Source: Chondrus crispus
Taxonomy: Eukaryota; Rhodophyta; Florideophyceae; Gigartinales; Gigartinaceae
Reading direction: 5' to 3'
Assembly (NCBI RefSeq): GCF_000350225.1
Contig: NW_005179084.1
Coordinates: forward strand, 1 to 64,000
DNA length: 64,000 nt
A program made the translations under genes and the position numbers. The notes beneath the pieces were generated by a model. The model did no database searches. It was not told the DNA's origin and saw only the letters and a list, made by a program, of their open reading frames with translations. Below, piece after piece: positions 22,686 to 32,451 of the stretch. Position 1 is the stretch's first letter. The number at the start of each line of letters is the position of its first letter.

Positions 22686-23334
22686 CTAAATTTGGCGTGT
22701 GAGTTGGCGCTCGCGCAAGAATTGGGCACGGCGGCGGTGACTAGAGCCGATGAGGTGGTTGTAGAGGTCGTGCGCGGTGGGAAAGAAACGCGCACTAATG
22801 TCACAGTAGAAGTCCTCGGCCTCGCGCTGATGGCGAGCCTCGCGTGCGCATGTTCCTGCCCACCCCTGTGTTGGCGGAGCTGATTCCTGCCAGTCAACGT
22901 GGCTTGGAACACTTGGCACCTGAGCAGGGGCGCAGGAGCAGGCTTTTCCCGATTCGTGAGGTGGCCACGCGATGTAGTGTCCTATTCACGCCTTCCGGTA
23001 GAACCGGCAAATTCCTTTTTGGTGCTGTAGTCCGGGCCTTAATTTGGTGAAGAACCCGTGACGCGCTGTCCACGTGTCCAGAACAATTTGCATGTAAATT
23101 CTGTACACCTGTTGTCTTCTCGTAAGTCTTGTCTTCCGGGCGGGGTTGGTCCGCCGGGGTAGCCTCTTCTTCGACGAGGTCCAAAACGGTGATAGAGTCC
23201 TCCCCGTCGCTTTCGCAGTTTACCACAGGCGTGCAGGGTCGAGGCAGTGCGCGTGGCTGAGAGATTTCTTCTGACTGCTCTTCGAGGGCTTGCGGTGCCC
23301 CAAGGTTCTTGTCTGAATTCGGTTTGAATACCAC
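22686..23334 (-). pseudogene. Unidentified mobile-element-like protein with a possible C2H2 finger
   Basis: Two minus-strand frames, 23334-22894 and 22919-22686, overlap and look like one frameshifted protein. The first part is acidic and Pro-rich (EEQSEEISQPRA, VLDLVEEEATPADQPRP). The second has Cys and His spaced like a zinc finger (FYCDISARFFPTAHDLYNHL, then SSHRRR). I do not recognise the family. It lies directly upstream of a copia reverse transcriptase fragment on the same strand, so it could be a gag-like part of that insertion. Confidence 0.35.
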
Positions 23335-24292
23335 TAGAATAGAAATTAGTTCGGCAACTAGGTTCCTATTTTAGAGGCAGCGGAAAATAAAGAACTTACT
23401 CTTTTTATTAATTCCGATGAGAGTTACCCTAAAGAGAAAGGCGGCTTTACCTCTTTTTTGATAAAACGTACTGCGTTAATATCAAAGAAGAGATAAGAAG
23501 ACCACTCTCAAAAAGACAAAAACATCTTGAACTTGAAAGGTTGGGGTTGTCGTTTTTCCTTTCGAAGAAACTAGTTGAGCGTAAAGTCCAGACTGTCGCA
23601 AAAGTAGAAAGACAGTAAGTGTTAACCGGTAGGACCGGGCGAGAATGTTCGCGTCAATTTACTGTGCTGGTTCCGTCCCTTTTGCTTGTCCCAAGCAGCT
23701 ATTCTGCCCGGGCTTCCGACTATTTATACTACTGCTCCCGCGCGTCTCATCCTCCCGTTTACTCTCCTCTTTGCGATTCCTTTGCTGATAATTACGAGTT
23801 ATTGCATTATCAGTAGAGTCGTTGAGAGAGGCACTGTAGGTTGACAGATGAGGTCAATTAAATTCTGTCCATATTTACTGCACCTTTTTAAACGATTCGG
23901 ATGCACTTGGCGGACAGTAACCGTCACCGCCAGCTGATAATTTCCACATTTACAAAAGCCTACGCCTTCGCACGCGTGCAGTGATGGATTTTGACGGCGG
24001 TGCGACCAAGTACTAAAAGCTCTTTCGTGTTTTGTGTCATATAGAATTTCTCGTATTTATGGCTATTGCGCCATGTTTTTTACAAATTGATTGCCATTGT
24101 TTACTTGTCGCATGAAACTGCCGGGACATATTTTTATCGGCGCGTGTTCATGCCGGACACGTGCCGGTGCGGCACGTGTTATAATAAAAGCACATGTTCA
24201 CATCTTATTGATGACTGTAATCGCGGCGCTTCTCGCTAGATACTGGCTGGCACATATTTTGCCACAGAAGGCGCGACTGGGCAGCTGTGATG
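23335..24292. other. No recognisable gene
   Basis: AT-richer stretch with only short frames. Nothing recognisable between the copia remnants and the tyrosine-recombinase element. Confidence 0.4.
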
Positions 24293-24780
24293 TCAACACA
24301 GGTGACCAGCTAGAACCCCGTGCACCATAAAACGCCCAAAAAAGAGCCGGGCTTCTGGCGATTTCCTGGTTTGGGGGTCTAGGTAGTTCTTGAGGACGAC
24401 CTTTTGGTCGGAGTGATTTGACAGTCTCATAATCAACTCCGGCGGGAGGCCTACCGTGTAAGCGGCTGCTATACCCCCGCTCCTGAGGGAACGGGGGGTA
24501 AACTTGAGCCCAACAGGAGGCAGGGCTCCAGTAGCTCCGAGCGCAGCCGAGACTGCATCTGGCAGGAGCGAAGCCGGTGCAGGCTTGACATGGGCGCGGG
24601 CCCTGCCGGGGAAGAGGTATTCTGATGTAGCAGCGGCGTCCGCGAGGCGACGCAGTAGCAAACCGATAGGATCGTCCTGCTCGTGAATGGGCACGCGAAT
24701 AGCAATGCGAGGGACGACCCCAATCTCGACATACTTGTACGCCGGGCTGGCGTACCGCTTCTGCGCCGCGCCGACGTCCC
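24293..24780 (-). pseudogene. Tyrosine recombinase, C-terminal catalytic part (DIRS-like element)
   Basis: The minus-strand frame carries the catalytic half of a DIRS-type tyrosine recombinase: IGVVPRIAIRVPIHEQDDP, then FTPRSLRSGGIAAAYTVGLP, ELIMRLSNHSDQKVVLKNYL. The conserved Arg of the R..R region (RSLRSGG) and the final nucleophile Tyr (KNYL) are present. The His usual before the second Arg is not clear. The N-terminal half of the enzyme is at 25505-26017, and about 0.7 kb of unrelated sequence lies between the two, so the gene is interrupted. A tyrosine recombinase integrates the circular cDNA of DIRS elements in place of an integrase. Confidence 0.7.
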
Positions 24781-25470
24781 CGCACGCCCCACTCAAGCGT
24801 CTGCGCTTCGTTTCGCAGACGTTCTCGTGGGCCGCGCGCAACGCGCGCTCGGCGCCACAGCTGGCGCTGCGCGTGCACCAAGGCGGTGTGCGGTACTGGG
24901 AGGAAGGTGGCGGCAGCGGCAGCAGCGGCGACGGCGGCGGCGGCGGCGGTGAGGGCCGGGTGCCGGAGAGGGGCTCCATGCTACAAGTAATGGAGCACTG
25001 CGAGCGCATCGTGGGCTGGCTGCAGGAGGGCCGGTCGCTCACGCAGACGGTCGCCGCGGACGTTGGGGGAAACGCGAAGGAGCTCCTGTGTACGCCCGAG
25101 AGACGCATGCTGCAGGCGTGGGAGAGCGGCGTGCGGCTGCTGGCGGAGGACTGGGAAGGGATGGTTGTGAGGGGGGCCGGCGGGGCGGGCGGCCGTGTGG
25201 AGGGCGAGGGCCAGGTGCCTGAACGAGATTTTCCATACAGAGGCCGTGGATGAGGCCAGGGAGCAAGTGTGGTGGGAGCGGCGCACGGCGTGGCGGCCCA
25301 TGGTTCGGGCGGTGCAGAAGCGGAAGGATATGCGGTACGTTGCGGACACGACGGCGTGCAATGCCGTGTAAGGCAGGTGGCGCAAGCACTCTGCGCGGTA
25401 CATGGCGTATCTGGACGGCAATAATGAGGTATTTGGACCCGGACCGCGCCAGACTATGAAGTAAAGTCGA
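24739..25470 (+). pseudogene. Copy 1 of an unknown repeated gene, inserted inverted in the recombinase
   Basis: The plus strand carries a fragment homologous to 32829-33975 (minus strand there). Shared blocks are AGLAYRFCAAP, QLALRVHQGGVRY, a Gly/Ser run, SMLQVMEHCERIVGWLQEGR, KELLCTPERRMLQAWESGVR and DWEGMV. After a one-base frameshift near 25180 come LNEIFHTEAVDEAR, RPMVRAVQKRKDMRYVAD and MAYLDGNNE. It splits the recombinase gene and its 5' junction falls near 24739. The protein is mostly helical and I do not recognise a family. Because it sits in a retroelement it may be a gag-type gene of a related element. A short inverted repeat (cctgtg..ctcct / aggagcacagg) at about 25489-25515 marks the other side. 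Confidence 0.6.
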
Positions 25471-25504
25471 GGTCCTGTCGCTGCAGCTCCTGTGTGCTCC
25501 TTGG

Positions 25505-26017
25505 TCAGGAGCACAGGGGAAACGTTAGAGCCAGCAGGCCAAAACGTCGTAGATTTACATGACTACTCGACGCCAAGGCCACTGACAAAGTATGAGCCGC
25601 GACTGCGGCCGGGAGGGGTGCCGAACGCTGCGGTGGCCCACTAGTCCTCCGGGCATCCCTTGCGCGGTATTCTCCGCGAGTTTGCGCTACTTTACCGTCC
25701 GCCGTGGGGTCGCGGAGCCCCAGCGTGCGGTGCTTAGCCGCGATGGCGGCGAGGTACGGGCGTATGGACCCGGGGCGAATTGTTCCACGCTCAAACAAAA
25801 TTCCTAGATAGGCAACGATCGTTGTGGGCGTGGCAGGAGCAGCCGCGAGTCCGTTGTGTGTGCAGTAGGCCAGAAAAGCCTCCCAAAACCGTTGGTAATT
25901 GCCCTGGGTAGATGAGGCATACGCGGAGCTCAGCAGCAAAGCTGGTGTGCCGGCTCCCAGCGCGTTCGGGAGCAGGCGACCGGCCGCCGCGTTCCTTCTT
26001 TTTCCTAACGGCCACAC
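25505..26017 (-). pseudogene. Tyrosine recombinase, N-terminal part (DIRS-like element)
   Basis: The minus-strand frame reads AYASSTQGNYQRFWEAFLAY, TPTTIVAYLGILFERGTIRP and SIRPYLAAIAAKHRTLGLRD, the core-binding domain of a tyrosine recombinase. It ends in RRFGLLALTF just before the inserted sequence, where the catalytic domain should begin. It overlaps the end of the RNase H frame (25791-26702) in another frame, as in DIRS elements. The rest of the enzyme is at 24293-24780. Confidence 0.7.
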
Positions 26018-26702
26018 GCAGCGTCGCGTACTCTATCGCGACGCTCGTCCAAGGAGGTGTCAGCGTCTGCCCTTGCCGTTTGCCGACTTGGGCGCCGCGT
26101 TCGACTGCGTGCCCAAACCAGCTCTGCCCTCGCCACGCTGGTGCGACGAGAACGCCCCGTCCTAGCCGCTGCAAGAGGCGCGACCATACGGGCAGGAGCG
26201 CTGGTCGGGGTAGCACCAGTGGTTCGCGGTAGAGCGGCATGTGCGACGGGAGCTCGTGTCCATCGCACACGTGGAGCTTGCGGTCGAGGCGTCGCTCGAG
26301 CAGCCGGGCGGTTGTCGGCGGTAGGGTCCACCCGTGGCTCTCCCGTCGTCGTGAAAGCCTGTCGGCCGATGTGTGGAGGACTGAAGGTATGTGGCGTGTC
26401 GAGATGACGACGCCCTCGCAGAGCGCGTGGAGCTCTCGGAGGCGAGCGAGGAGGCGGGGCGAGCGCGAAATCATGTTCCGAACGATAAACTCGGTGACAT
26501 TGGAGTCGGTGACCGGTTCGACTGCGCGCCGCCGGGCGTGACCCACGAAGCCCCGAAGGGCATAAAGAGCGGCGAGCAGCTCGAGCTCGTTGATGTGCGC
26601 ACCCTCGTGCTGAGAGTCGAAGAAGCCCGACGCCGGCATCTGCCGGTTCCACGCTACGCCCCAGCCCGACATGCTCGCGTCTGTAAAGACAACGGCGTCC
26701 AC
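25791..26702 (-). pseudogene. RNase H of a DIRS-like retroelement, reverse transcriptase missing
   Basis: The frame begins VDAVVFTDASMSGWGVAWN (first catalytic Asp in TDAS). It continues with HINELELLAALYALRGF (catalytic Glu), VTDSNVTEFIVRNMISRSP (Asp) and STRHIPSVLHTSADRLSRR (final Asp), the four-acid pattern of a DIRS-type RNase H. The C-terminal part is basic and overlaps the recombinase frame. Upstream, where the reverse transcriptase should be, the sequence goes directly into a gag-like frame interrupted by a solo LTR, so the polymerase has been deleted. The RNase H itself has no lesion. Confidence 0.75.
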
Positions 26703-26768
26703 AGTAGGCCAGAGAACGAGCCCGCTGTGGCGGTTCTCGATGAGCCGTGCCCCTCACTGGGTGCTCCT

Positions 26769-27409
26769 TGTAGTATAACTGCCTTCGTCCCGACCACTCG
26801 GAAACGAGGGGGGTTAGAGGTAAGGGAGCGCGCGCCGCTGGGTAACCCACGCGCGAACGCAGACCGTACGGATGGACTCGAAAAGAGGGAAGGCTCACGT
26901 GGGCGGTGACGCGTAGCCGGTCGGTAGTGTTAGATCTGGACGGCCGGTCACGGGTTAGAAGCCTGAGACTAAAAGGGAAACCGGAACGGGATAGCAATTA
27001 GCCGTAAAGGGAGGGGAGGCGAGTCTGCCTCCCGTTTACTGGAACGGGGCAGGTGCCCCCGGTCTTAACCCCTAAGTGGGACGCCAGGACACCTGTCCCG
27101 CTACAGTAGCCGTTACTTATTGTATACCAGCTACTGTGCTAAATTGGCTAATTTGTGCCATTAACTACTAATTACTAGTTAGCCACCGTACGGATTATAC
27201 ACGTGTGCCCGTGGCCACGATCTCGGCTAACGGTTGTGCCACGTGTTACCGGTGGCCACGCCCGCTGTTACCGGCTGTCCCACGTCGGACCCTTGGGGTA
27301 CTACTGTGCACGGCGGCGGGCGCGTGTACGCCTGCTAGCTACAGTAGCACCCGCCCTCCCGCGCGGTTATCATCCCGCGGGGGGGGTTGTGGTACGGAAT
27401 TGTACTACA
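26769..27409. repeat. Solo LTR with 5-bp target-site duplication
   Basis: This 641-bp block starts TGTAGTA and ends TACTACA, and is flanked on both sides by CTCCT (26764-26768 and 27410-27414), a perfect 5-bp target duplication. A related but diverged copy is at 30103 to about 30720 in the opposite orientation. The shared parts include the ggacacctgtcc palindrome followed or preceded by 'cttaacccct', a 'tttactgg' stretch and CACGTG-containing repeats. No internal region is present, so this is a solo LTR left by recombination. It interrupts the minus-strand retroelement between its gag-like frame and RNase H. Confidence 0.9.
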
Positions 27410-28310
27410 CTCCTTGGCGCCCGCAGAGGACCTCGTACCGTGCGGCAACGAGCCCGTGGACGCCGTGGATGGCGACCTGGGCGTCTGAGACCGTGCCAAG
27501 TACGCCAACGAGCGGTCCCTCGAGGTCGTCCGATACGGCCGGCTGAGCGGCCAGGACTCCGATGGCCTCTGTGAGCGAGTTGTTGACAATGCACGTGTAT
27601 GCGGAAGTGGAGTAGAGGCTGGCTGCCTCACTCGCCCTCCCGACTGATGCTCCGCTCCCGGGCCCAAAATTTCTAAAGTGCTCGACGGAGTCGGGCTGGA
27701 AGCCGACGGGATAGATAGCTCGGAAGCGAGTGGGGACTTCGAAACGCGGCGCGGTTTCAGCGTCGCGGTGGCGTTCGTGCCAGCGTTTGGAGAAGACGGA
27801 CGGCTGGGTTCTTCCCGCGAAGTTGTCGTCGTCTTCTTTGGAGTCTTGGTCGGACTCGGCGTTCTCGGAGTAATTGTCTTCTCCCCTGCTGCCTTGGCCC
27901 TCGTTTTCGGCGGCAGCGGGATCTTGGTTGCCCTCGGCAGGCGCTCTCTAGGTAGGCGCTCCCTGAGGCGGATTGGGGACCGCGCCAGCAGGCTCTGACG
28001 GGCTCAGAGCCGCCTGGCCAGTGGCGGGGTTGGGTCCCAGTCTACCTTCGTGTCCGGTTCGGCGCTGGGCGGTCTCCTCTTGCTACGCGGCGAGCGCGGA
28101 GGCGACACCTTATCCAATGAGGTCTTGAAGCGCGGCGCGGGTAGAGGCATCAAAAAAGAAGGTCGGAGGGTCGGCCGAAGGGTTGCTCTCCCCTGGCGAG
28201 CCTGTAGATGGCTCGGTCATCCCTTAGGGCGGTACCCACCAGGAAATGTGTCAGCCGCCGTGCTCTGGTGCACGGGGAACATCGCTTCAAAAAGAAGCGA
28301 TTGACTGCGG
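27410..28310 (-). pseudogene. Gag-like frame of the DIRS-like element
   Basis: Upstream of the RNase H on the minus strand, a Pro/Arg-rich part (KVSPPRSPRSKRRPPSAEPD, about 28110-28050) is followed by an acidic stretch (EDNYSENAESDQDSKEDDDN). Then comes a compact domain with FSKRWHERHRDAETAPRFEV, RAIYPVGFQPDSVEHFRNFG, CIVNNSLTEAIGVLAA, VLGTVSDAQVAIHGVHGLVA and RYEVLCGR. The frame is open over this domain, and the solo LTR insertion at 27410 supplies its present stop. The solo LTR duplicated the CTCCT at its edge, so the pre-insertion frame can be followed into the RNase H side. The family is not recognised beyond its place, in front of RNase H and recombinase. Confidence 0.5.
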
Positions 28311-28810
28311 AGGGGTCAGCGCAGTAGAAAGGCAGGTGGCGAGGACCGTTAACTACAGACTCCGCTCGCCGTCGTAGCGTGGGTGACCTCGCCCGCACAG
28401 GTGTGACCTGCCTAAAATTGACGGCAAAATTACAAAGTGATTCGAGAATACAGTGCCTATTTATTTCAACTTCGCGCACTGTATAGGCGGTGTCAGCTAC
28501 GCGACGGAGGCATGCGGACGGCAGGGCGCCCCACGACACGTGTCTTTAGACATTTTTACACGCACGAGTCGTGTACTACCTGCCAGGCGGAACAGCCTCG
28601 CTATTTGTGGGTTTACGCAACAAGCTTTTCATAAAAAGAAATGACTATTTACAGCATTTGTAATTTGGCACAAGCGCATTTCTGAAAAGTAAAGTTTCGT
28701 GCAATTTTTGCATTACGCAACAGTTATCCGTTACAATTATGTGTATTAAAATTTATAGCCCGCCCCCTCCTACTCTCATCCAAAAAAGTAAAGTGGTACA
28801 GAGGCACAAC
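28311..28810. other. No recognisable gene
   Basis: Sequence between the gag-like frame and Harbinger element 3. It should contain the left end of that element, but no terminal repeat matching the right side was identified. Confidence 0.35.
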
Positions 28811-30010
28811 ATGGCGCTCGGACGTCAAAGAGACCACAGCTATGCGAAGACAGTCGCGAAAAAGCGGAGCTGGGAGGCCGCTGCGTACATCCTCATGCGG
28901 AGGCGCCGTAGAGCAAACTACGATGCTTCTATTTCCCAAGTTATCTACAGTGCACTGGCTAAACATCAAGTACTCGCATCGGAGAGTGCCAACTTCATTT
29001 CGAAAGCTAATTTTATCTCTTTGTCTGACTTTTCTTTCAACTTTAACGGTTGAATGCAGCTAGACTGTCTTCATATGTTTAGGTTCGAGAAAGACGACCT
29101 TTACAAAATGGTTAACTGTGTAGGATGGCCAATGTCTATAACGACTACTAACCGGAACAGATACGCTTGTGATCCAATGCCCGTCACATGTGTTTTCATG
29201 CGGCGCATTAGTAGCCCAGCGAGATGGTCGGATATGGAAGTGATGTTCGGAAGGCATGCGTCGCAGTTGTCCCAAATCTTTTGGGAAGGACTGGAGAGGT
29301 TTCTGTCCCTCAGGAAAGCGCTACTCACCGACCTCATGCCCCAATCTTTCATAACCGAACACGCAATGCAGTATGCCAACACAGTGAACAGCAAGAGCGA
29401 AGCACTTAAAAATTGCGTGGGCTTTATAGATGGCATCGTGATAGCTGTTGCGTGTCCTGGTGATGCCGAGGCTCAGAACGTGGCATATAATGGCCATAAG
29501 GGCAAACACGCTTTAAAGTATCAGGATGTGACGACACCTGATGGACTCATTCTACACGCTCCTGGACCGCTAGAAGGTCGGAGACACGACTGGACGCTGT
29601 ATGTGCAGAGTGGATTAGAGAAAAATTTAGAAGACGTCATGATGGTGAATGGAATTCAGTACTGCCTCTACGGCGACTCAGGTTACAGGCTCCGACCTTT
29701 TCTAGAAGTTCCTTACCAGGGTTCGAACCTCATACCGTCGCAAAGGGCACTGAATGTGGCAATGTCGAGGGTGAGAGTTACAGTTGAATGGGCTTTCAAG
29801 GAGATAAAGCTATATTGGACAACGGTTGACTTCAAGAGGAAAATGCGCATTGCGGAATCACCGGTTGCATCGCTTTGCTTGGTAGCGATGCTGCTGACTA
29901 ATATGCGAAACTGTATCTACCCCAACACTATCTCACAATACTTCCGATGCCTGCCCACTACCCTCGACGTGTACCTCAACAAGGGGGCGCCTCACCCTGC
30001 GGGACCGTAG
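28811..30010 (+). CDS. PIF/Harbinger DDE transposase, apparently intact (element 3)
   Basis: The first exon starts at ATG 28811 (MALGRQRDHSYAK) and ends at 28969. A 90-base phase-0 intron (28970-29059, GTACTC to TGCAG after a pyrimidine-rich tract) removes a TGA at 29051-29053. Exon 2 runs to the stop at 30008-30010. The spliced protein has 369 residues. It keeps the Harbinger landmarks FRFEKDDLYKMV, RRISSPARWSDMEVMFGR, VGFIDGIVIAVACPG (Asp), GHKGKHALKYQDVTTPDGL, EGRRHDWTLY, YGDSGYRLRPFL (Asp) and RVRVTVEWAFKEIKLYW (Glu). The intact catalytic triad and single intron suggest a recently active element. It is convergent with the Myb-like gene at 30733-31659; an LTR lies between them. Confidence 0.8.
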
Positions 30011-30102
30011 GGCCCCAAGCCCCGCAGGTCCGGCAGAGCCACTTTAGACCCGCAATGGCCTGTGGTGCCTCCTCAGAGTTTCACAACACGTAAAATGGCC
30101 CT

Positions 30103-30720
30103 TGTAGTATAATGACCGGCGCGAGCGCGCGGAGGTCATCGGTCGGCCGTGTACGGTATACACGTGGGCGGTTGTGCCCACGTGTAGCGAGCGCGCGCGC
30201 GTGCCGAGCGGTCGTAATCTGGCGTACGTGTACAGTAGTGCACGTGTCGGCCAAGCGGTAGTCTGTTGGTATTACGCGTGTACGCTAGCACACGTGGCAT
30301 CCGTGCGGCAGTCTCTAAGCAGCGCGTGTGTACAGTAGTACACACGTGTAGCTGCAGCGTCCGCGCGGTAATTAGGAATTGAGGCGCTAGTTTTTTAATG
30401 GCGTACAGTACCTGGTACGCACTAGGCGGCAGGTACTGTATACTGGGACAGGTGTCCGAGGCGTCCCTCTGAGGGGTTAAGACCTGACACCCGTCCCCAC
30501 CAGTAAACTGGGGCAAGCTCGCTCCCGTCCCTTTTGCGCCTAAATACGTCCGTTTCGGTTGTATATCGCGCACGCTGGCTTCTAACCCGTTACCGGTCGC
30601 TCCCGTTCATGCACCACGGGGCGACTGCACGTAACCGGCCAGTGAGCCACTCCCTTTTCGCGAGCTCGTCCGATCGGTTCAATTAGCGCGTCGCGTCCAC
30701 GCCGCGTGCTCCCTCGCTAT
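30103..30720 (+). repeat. LTR with 50-bp-spaced palindromic CACGTG repeats
   Basis: The block starts TGTAGTATAATGACC and is homologous to the complement of the solo LTR at 26769-27409, including gggacaggtgtcc at about 30448 and 'ggcttctaacccgt' at about 30580. The expected TACTACA end was not found, so the right end near 30720 looks truncated. Between 30148 and 30350 lie short palindromes centred on or near CACGTG; three of them (30226-30245, 30276-30295 and 30323-30346) are spaced by 50 bp with related sequence between. It lies between the convergent genes of Harbinger element 3. Confidence 0.75.
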
Positions 30721-30732
30721 AGCCTCCGCCTC

Positions 30733-31659
30733 TCACCCATTCCAGAGCGGAGAGGAGTTATCCCACAGCCCTTTTCTGAGCGCCCCCACCCTATTTCTTC
30801 CCCCGAACGTCTCCATCATGAGACGGAACTTCTCAAATTCAAGCTTGTCGTGCGCCGCGCGCTCCTTTCGTCTCATTTCGCGCTCCTTCTCACGCACCGC
30901 ACGCTCCATTTCCATTCTTTCGCTGTCCAAAGCCAGCCGCTCACGCTCTACGGCTATGCGTGCCATATCGGACTCTTTCAAGGACTCGCCAAGGCCATAC
31001 AGACCACTGTCCCTTTCAGCATCGACTCTCCTGCGCTTCCCCCTTCCTTTTCCACGAGTGACTCCCATCTCCTCACTGTCCCCGTTGTCTTCACCACTAC
31101 CGCTCGCACTTCCAGATCGCTTTCGAGCTAAGGATTTCGCTACATGGGCGCGTCCGACTTGTTCCTTTCGCTGCTCCTTCTCTTCCTGAGCCACTCTGCT
31201 CTCATCCTTGTTCTTCTTTAAGTCCTTCTGTGCCTCGAACTTTGCTCCCAGAAGCTCATCCAGCTCGCCGACTTCTCCTCCAATCCCAGACATTCGCCTC
31301 TCCCAGTTGTCCTTGCGTTGAAACGAGTCGATGAGCTTCTTGAATCGATCTCGTAGACGCATGCACGTTTCCTTCGCGCTCAGGTTAGGATTCTGATTCG
31401 CGCGCTCAGCGGCCTGGGCAAAGCTCATCTGTACCTCCCCATATTTGGCAATATCGGCCTGTGCAGCGCTAACCTCTCGGACGATGATGAGGTAATCGTT
31501 AGGCGTGAACGTAGGTCTGCGTCCAGCCTTGACCTTGGCTGCGAGATTGACTTCCGCATGAAGCTGATTTCCAACGGGGGGTGTAGGTGGAGAATCGTGA
31601 GACGGAGACGAGTTGGAGGTGTCATTAGGGATGGGCGACGGCGGGTTAACTTGCGCCAT
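30733..31659 (-). CDS. Myb/trihelix-like partner protein of Harbinger element 3
   Basis: ATG at 31659 gives 308 residues; the frame stays open upstream to 31791, where an ATG at 31782 would add 41. Residues 1-45 are Ser/Pro-rich. A Myb/trihelix-like DNA-binding region follows (PTFTPNDYLIIVREVSAAQA, then MRLRDRFKKLIDSFQRKDNW). A Lys/Glu-rich linker with a basic patch (RGKGRGKRRR) leads to a long charged coiled coil (ARIAVERERLALDSERMEME onward). This order is that of the DNA-binding partner that works with Harbinger transposases in binding element ends. The frame has no lesion, and the transposase convergent with it also looks whole. The last residues lie next to a truncated LTR and may have been altered by it. 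Confidence 0.7.
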   Translation of the reverse strand: MAQVNPPSPIPNDTSNSSPSHDSPPTPPVGNQLHAEVNLAAKVKAGRRPTFTPNDYLIIVREVSAAQADIAKYGEVQMSFAQAAERANQNPNLSAKETCMRLRDRFKKLIDSFQRKDNWERRMSGIGGEVGELDELLGAKFEAQKDLKKNKDESRVAQEEKEQRKEQVGRAHVAKSLARKRSGSASGSGEDNGDSEEMGVTRGKGRGKRRRVDAERDSGLYGLGESLKESDMARIAVERERLALDSERMEMERAVREKEREMRRKERAAHDKLEFEKFRLMMETFGGRNRVGALRKGLWDNSSPLWNG

Positions 31660-32045
31660 AAGGGAAGAGGGATAGGAAGAGGAAGAGATTGTGTGATGAG
31701 TGGAGAGGTGGTGTGAGTTCGGCTTCTTGTTTTGTCGAGTAGTCTGTAGGCGTGGTGCAGTACGCGTTGCGGTGTGCCCCATTCGCACCAATTCATATCC
31801 ACGTGTGCCTGCTGTGCGGGCGATGAGTTACAGAAACGATTTCACTATTTGATCACATTTCACAATCAATACTCACATACAGCAACAGAATATCCGCAAC
31901 GTGTAATATTTGTCATGTTCTATTTCTGAAAAGCTTAATTAGAATTAGCGAAATCCAGGTGCGTAAACCCTCTATTCATGCACGCAGTTTCATCAGCATA
32001 GCCGGCTACACAAGACGAAATGAAAGATTTGGAAGGATTCTCTTA
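31660..32045. other. Upstream flank of the Myb-like gene
   Basis: AT-rich sequence without a gene. It should contain the promoter of the minus-strand Myb-like gene and the right end of Harbinger element 3. The last three bases (TTA) are the left target duplication of the MITE that follows. Confidence 0.5.
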
Positions 32046-32448
32046 GAGCACCCCTATCGGTTTGGCTAAATTTGGTGGCTAAATGTGTAAAATTTTGCCT
32101 GTGCATATAGCATTTCTGTGCGCAACACTATCGGTTTAGGAGTAAATTTGAAATTGAAGTGCCCTGATAGGGCATAGTGTACGAGGGGTGCGGGGCATCG
32201 AGTACGAGAGGTACTGTATTGACACTGTTCTATGGTCTTTTGGCCAAGTGGCGCCATGTAATTCGCGTCTCTATATGGTCAAATGAGAAAATTTGTCGCC
32301 ATTCGGCTTCCAATATAGAGATAGATACAGTATAGCCAAAAAGGCCAATTTTTTGGAGATAACCAGTCCGATAGGGATGAAAGAGGCTATATGTATCTGG
32401 ATACAGTATGCAAAACATTTCATATACACAGCACCGATAGGGGTGCTC
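32046..32448. mobile_element. 403-bp MITE with 16-bp terminal inverted repeats and TTA duplication
   Basis: The ends GAGCACCCCTATCGGT (32046-32061) and its complement (32433-32448) are perfect inverted repeats. They are flanked by TTA on both sides (32043-32045 and 32449-32451), the 3-bp target size typical of PIF/Harbinger elements. Inside, the end motif recurs in part: ctatcggttta near 32130, cctgataggg near 32163 and ccgataggg near 32369. TACAGTA or TACTGTA occurs three times (32212, 32326 and 32402). No protein is encoded. It is a non-autonomous element, and the three Harbinger elements in this window make a trans-acting transposase plausible. Confidence 0.9.
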
Positions 32449-32451
32449 TTA

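Noticed and set aside
27415..27429. Possible tRNA primer-binding site TGGCGCCCGCAGAGG after the LTR end
   Set aside because: The CTCCT target duplication shows the LTR ends at 27409 and the following bases belong to the gag-like frame of the host element, so the match to a binding site is chance.
29051..29053. TGA in the Harbinger element 3 transposase as a nonsense mutation or third readthrough stop
   Set aside because: It lies inside a GT-AG intron of 90 bases in phase 0, and splicing joins the family's N-terminal segment to LDCLHMFRFEKDD without a break.
29710..29735. ggttcgaacct as part of a tRNA gene
   Set aside because: It lies inside the conserved transposase frame and no acceptor or anticodon arm surrounds it.
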